Assembly: GCA_013695395.1 (NCBI GenBank)
Contig: JACDAP010000046.1
Span: forward strand, 1-6,600
Source: Solirubrobacterales bacterium
GTDB taxonomy: Bacteria > Actinomycetota > Thermoleophilia > Solirubrobacterales > Solirubrobacteraceae
Direction of reading: 5' to 3'
Length of the DNA stretch: 6,600 bases
Each line of letters begins with the position of its first letter. Position 1 is the first letter of the stretch. Of the stretch, positions 5,304 to 6,600 are shown piece after piece. The notes below the pieces were generated by a model. That model did not search any database. It was not told the origin of the DNA and saw nothing but the letters and a program-made list of their open reading frames with translations. Position numbers and translations under genes: made by a program.

Positions 5304-6600
5304 GATGCGCACACCACCACGGGCTGCCAGTCGAGGACCGGGCCCCGCCCGGAGGTCACCGTGACGCGGAGGTCGACGAGCGCGCCGTCGACCGCCAGGA
5401 CCTCGACGTCCGTGCGCAGCCGGTCCTCCTCGAAGACCGGGCCGAGGTGGTCGCAGGAGCGCCAGGCCAGCACGGTCGCCAGCCCCGGGAGCGCCCGGGT
5501 GGCGTGGGCCAGGCCGATCCCGATGACCTGGCCGCCGTAGACCAGGCGCCGGCCGTGGGCCCCGGCCTCGGCGTCGGTGTGGGTCATCGCCAGATTCAGC
5601 GTGGCGCGGGCGAGCTCGGGGGCGAGCGTCACGGTCTCGTGGGCCTCGACCTCGAAGAGGTCACCGGGGACGAGCTCACCGCCGCCAGGGTGGGCGTCGA
5701 GGTCCCAGTCGGGCAGCTCGATCGCGAGCGGGACGTCGGGGACCTCGCCGCGGGCAGTGACCGGTGCGTTCGCGGGCAGCAGCGGACAGCGCAGGAACGA
5801 CGCGACCGTCCGGCCGTGCTCGTCGACCGTCGTCGCGCGCAGGGTCACCTTGGCCTTGGTGCGGTCCTTCGTCGGCGCTAGCGCGAGCACCTCGGTCGTG
5901 GTCCGCAGGGTCGTGCCGAGCGCGACGGGCGCGAGCGCGAAGCCGCGGTAGAAGAGGTTGCCGAGCACCCGTCCGCTGGGGGCGGTCGACTGGCCGATGA
6001 CGACGTCGGCCACGAGCGCCGGATGGGCCAGGATCCCGGGCTGTCCGGTGACCCGCTCGAACAGCGGTGCGTCCAGCGCCAGCGGCAGACGGTCGCCGCA
6101 AGCTGCACGGTGGAGCGTGGCCAGGCCGCTGTCGAGTGTGACCCCGGGCGCGACGAAGACCTGGCCGACCTCGAGGTCGTCGGCGTACGGCGCCACGACC
6201 GAGGTGGTCTGCGGCGCACGCCGGGGCCGGGCCGCGGCGGCTGTCGCGGCACCCTCGCTCGACGGCACCGACTCGGCCTGCACCGTCTGCTCGGGATCGG
6301 TGACCAGCGCGAGGACGCGCTCCGCGCGCTTGCGGTGGACCTCGTCGATCATGCGGCCGTCGAGCACCGCGACGCCGACCCCGCCGGCCAGCGCCGCCAT
6401 CACGGCCTCGGCCTCGGCGCGCTCGGCCGCGCTCGGGGCCATCGCGCGGGCGATGAGCGCCAGCTGGCGCGGATGGATCGCCCACTTGCCGTCGAAGCCG
6501 AGCTCGCGGGCCAACCGCGCGGAGGTGACGAGCCCCGGCTCGTCCGCGATATCGAGGAACGGACCGTCGAGCGCCTGGATCCCGGCCGCCCGGGCCGCGC
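5300..6600 (-). CDS. Fused CitE/HpcH-type CoA-ester lyase and MaoC-type hydratase (Mcl-Mch-like; 5' end outside window)
   Basis: Two enzymes in one frame, running off the right edge. Numbering from the first full codon (6598): residues 1 to about 98 are the C-terminal part of a HpcH/HpaI/CitE lyase. The clue is DGPFLDIAD, then GFDGKWAIHPRQ (34-45) and GVAVLDGRMIDEVHRKRAERVLAL, as in malyl-CoA/beta-methylmalyl-CoA lyases. An Ala/Pro/Ser-rich linker follows (about 100-136; bases 6191-6301). Then come two hotdog domains, about 138-278 and 308-432. The second contains THTDAEAGAHGRRLVYGG, a MaoC-like active-site region though not the canonical motif. The TTG at 6514 is internal, because lyase sequence continues without a stop to the edge. 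Expected reactions are glyoxylate plus propionyl-CoA to beta-methylmalyl-CoA, then dehydration to mesaconyl-C1-CoA, which would feed the overlapping mct gene. An itaconyl-/citramalyl-CoA lyase-hydratase pair is the main alternative. The GTG at linker residue 135 could allow a separate hydratase, but has no Shine-Dalgarno. Confidence 0.82.
   Translation of the reverse strand, partial: AARAAGIQALDGPFLDIADEPGLVTSARLARELGFDGKWAIHPRQLALIARAMAPSAAERAEAEAVMAALAGGVGVAVLDGRMIDEVHRKRAERVLALVTDPEQTVQAESVPSSEGAATAAAARPRRAPQTTSVVAPYADDLEVGQVFVAPGVTLDSGLATLHRAACGDRLPLALDAPLFERVTGQPGILAHPALVADVVIGQSTAPSGRVLGNLFYRGFALAPVALGTTLRTTTEVLALAPTKDRTKAKVTLRATTVDEHGRTVASFLRCPLLPANAPVTARGEVPDVPLAIELPDWDLDAHPGGGELVPGDLFEVEAHETVTLAPELARATLNLAMTHTDAEAGAHGRRLVYGGQVIGIGLAHATRALPGLATVLAWRSCDHLGPVFEEDRLRTDVEVLAVDGALVDLRVTVTSGRGPVLDWQPVVVCAS

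Noticed and set aside
5304..5312. GTG at 5312 as the mct start
   Set aside because: GTG 5303 matches the N-terminal length of Chloroflexus Mct as remembered and gives the tidy GTGA overlap; the 3 extra codons are not needed.
4620..5540. 306-residue plus-strand ORF opposite mct and the hydratase
   Set aside because: Antisense shadow of two recognisable enzyme genes, with composition typical of high-GC shadow frames.
1..6600. Insertion sequence, CRISPR array, tRNA, rRNA or phage genes
   Set aside because: No transposase, regularly spaced repeats, cloverleaf-like sequence or phage-type protein was seen on reading. The only long repeat is the TetR pair.

Overview
The window is very GC-rich and compactly coded, with many GTG and TTG starts and few clear Shine-Dalgarno sequences. 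This suggests a high-GC actinobacterium, possibly of the Thermoleophilia/Solirubrobacterales type. That placement is an impression from base composition and gene families, not a proof.

Layout from left to right. (1) 1-1104, plus strand: the C-terminal half of an MMPL/RND-type transporter whose start lies outside the window. (2) 1130-1164: a perfect 13-bp hairpin between convergent genes, probably a two-way terminator. (3) 1184-2161, minus strand: an NAD-dependent epimerase/dehydratase (extended SDR). (4) 2209-2435, plus strand: the wreck of a TetR gene that keeps its upstream region, part of its helix-turn-helix end and its C-terminal end, spread over three reading frames. (5) 2449-3330, plus strand: a soluble S49 (SppA-like) Ser/Lys peptidase. 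(6) about 3426-4049, plus strand: a complete TetR regulator, homologous to the wreck and preceded by the same upstream block, but with no normal start codon ahead of its DNA-binding domain. (7) 4101-5303, minus strand: a family III CoA-transferase that closely resembles mesaconyl-CoA C1-C4 CoA transferase (Mct). (8) 5300-6600, minus strand and running off the edge: one polypeptide joining the end of a CitE/HpcH-type CoA-ester lyase to a double-hotdog MaoC-type hydratase. Its stop codon overlaps the mct start by 4 nt.

The most interesting part is the right third. A lyase, a hydratase and an intramolecular CoA transferase are the three activities that turn propionyl-CoA plus glyoxylate into mesaconyl-C4-CoA, through beta-methylmalyl-CoA and mesaconyl-C1-CoA, in the second cycle of the Chloroflexus 3-hydroxypropionate bi-cycle. 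Here they seem to be coded by two overlapping genes, with lyase and hydratase fused. This suggests glyoxylate/propionyl-CoA co-assimilation, although a related C5-dicarboxylate (itaconate/citramalate-type) route is not excluded.

The second interesting part is the TetR-relic / S49 peptidase / TetR arrangement. The two TetR copies share a 42-bp upstream block holding a near-palindrome, each copy one base away from TGTCCGGACA. The relic's version lies between the divergent epimerase and peptidase genes and may still act as a regulatory site.
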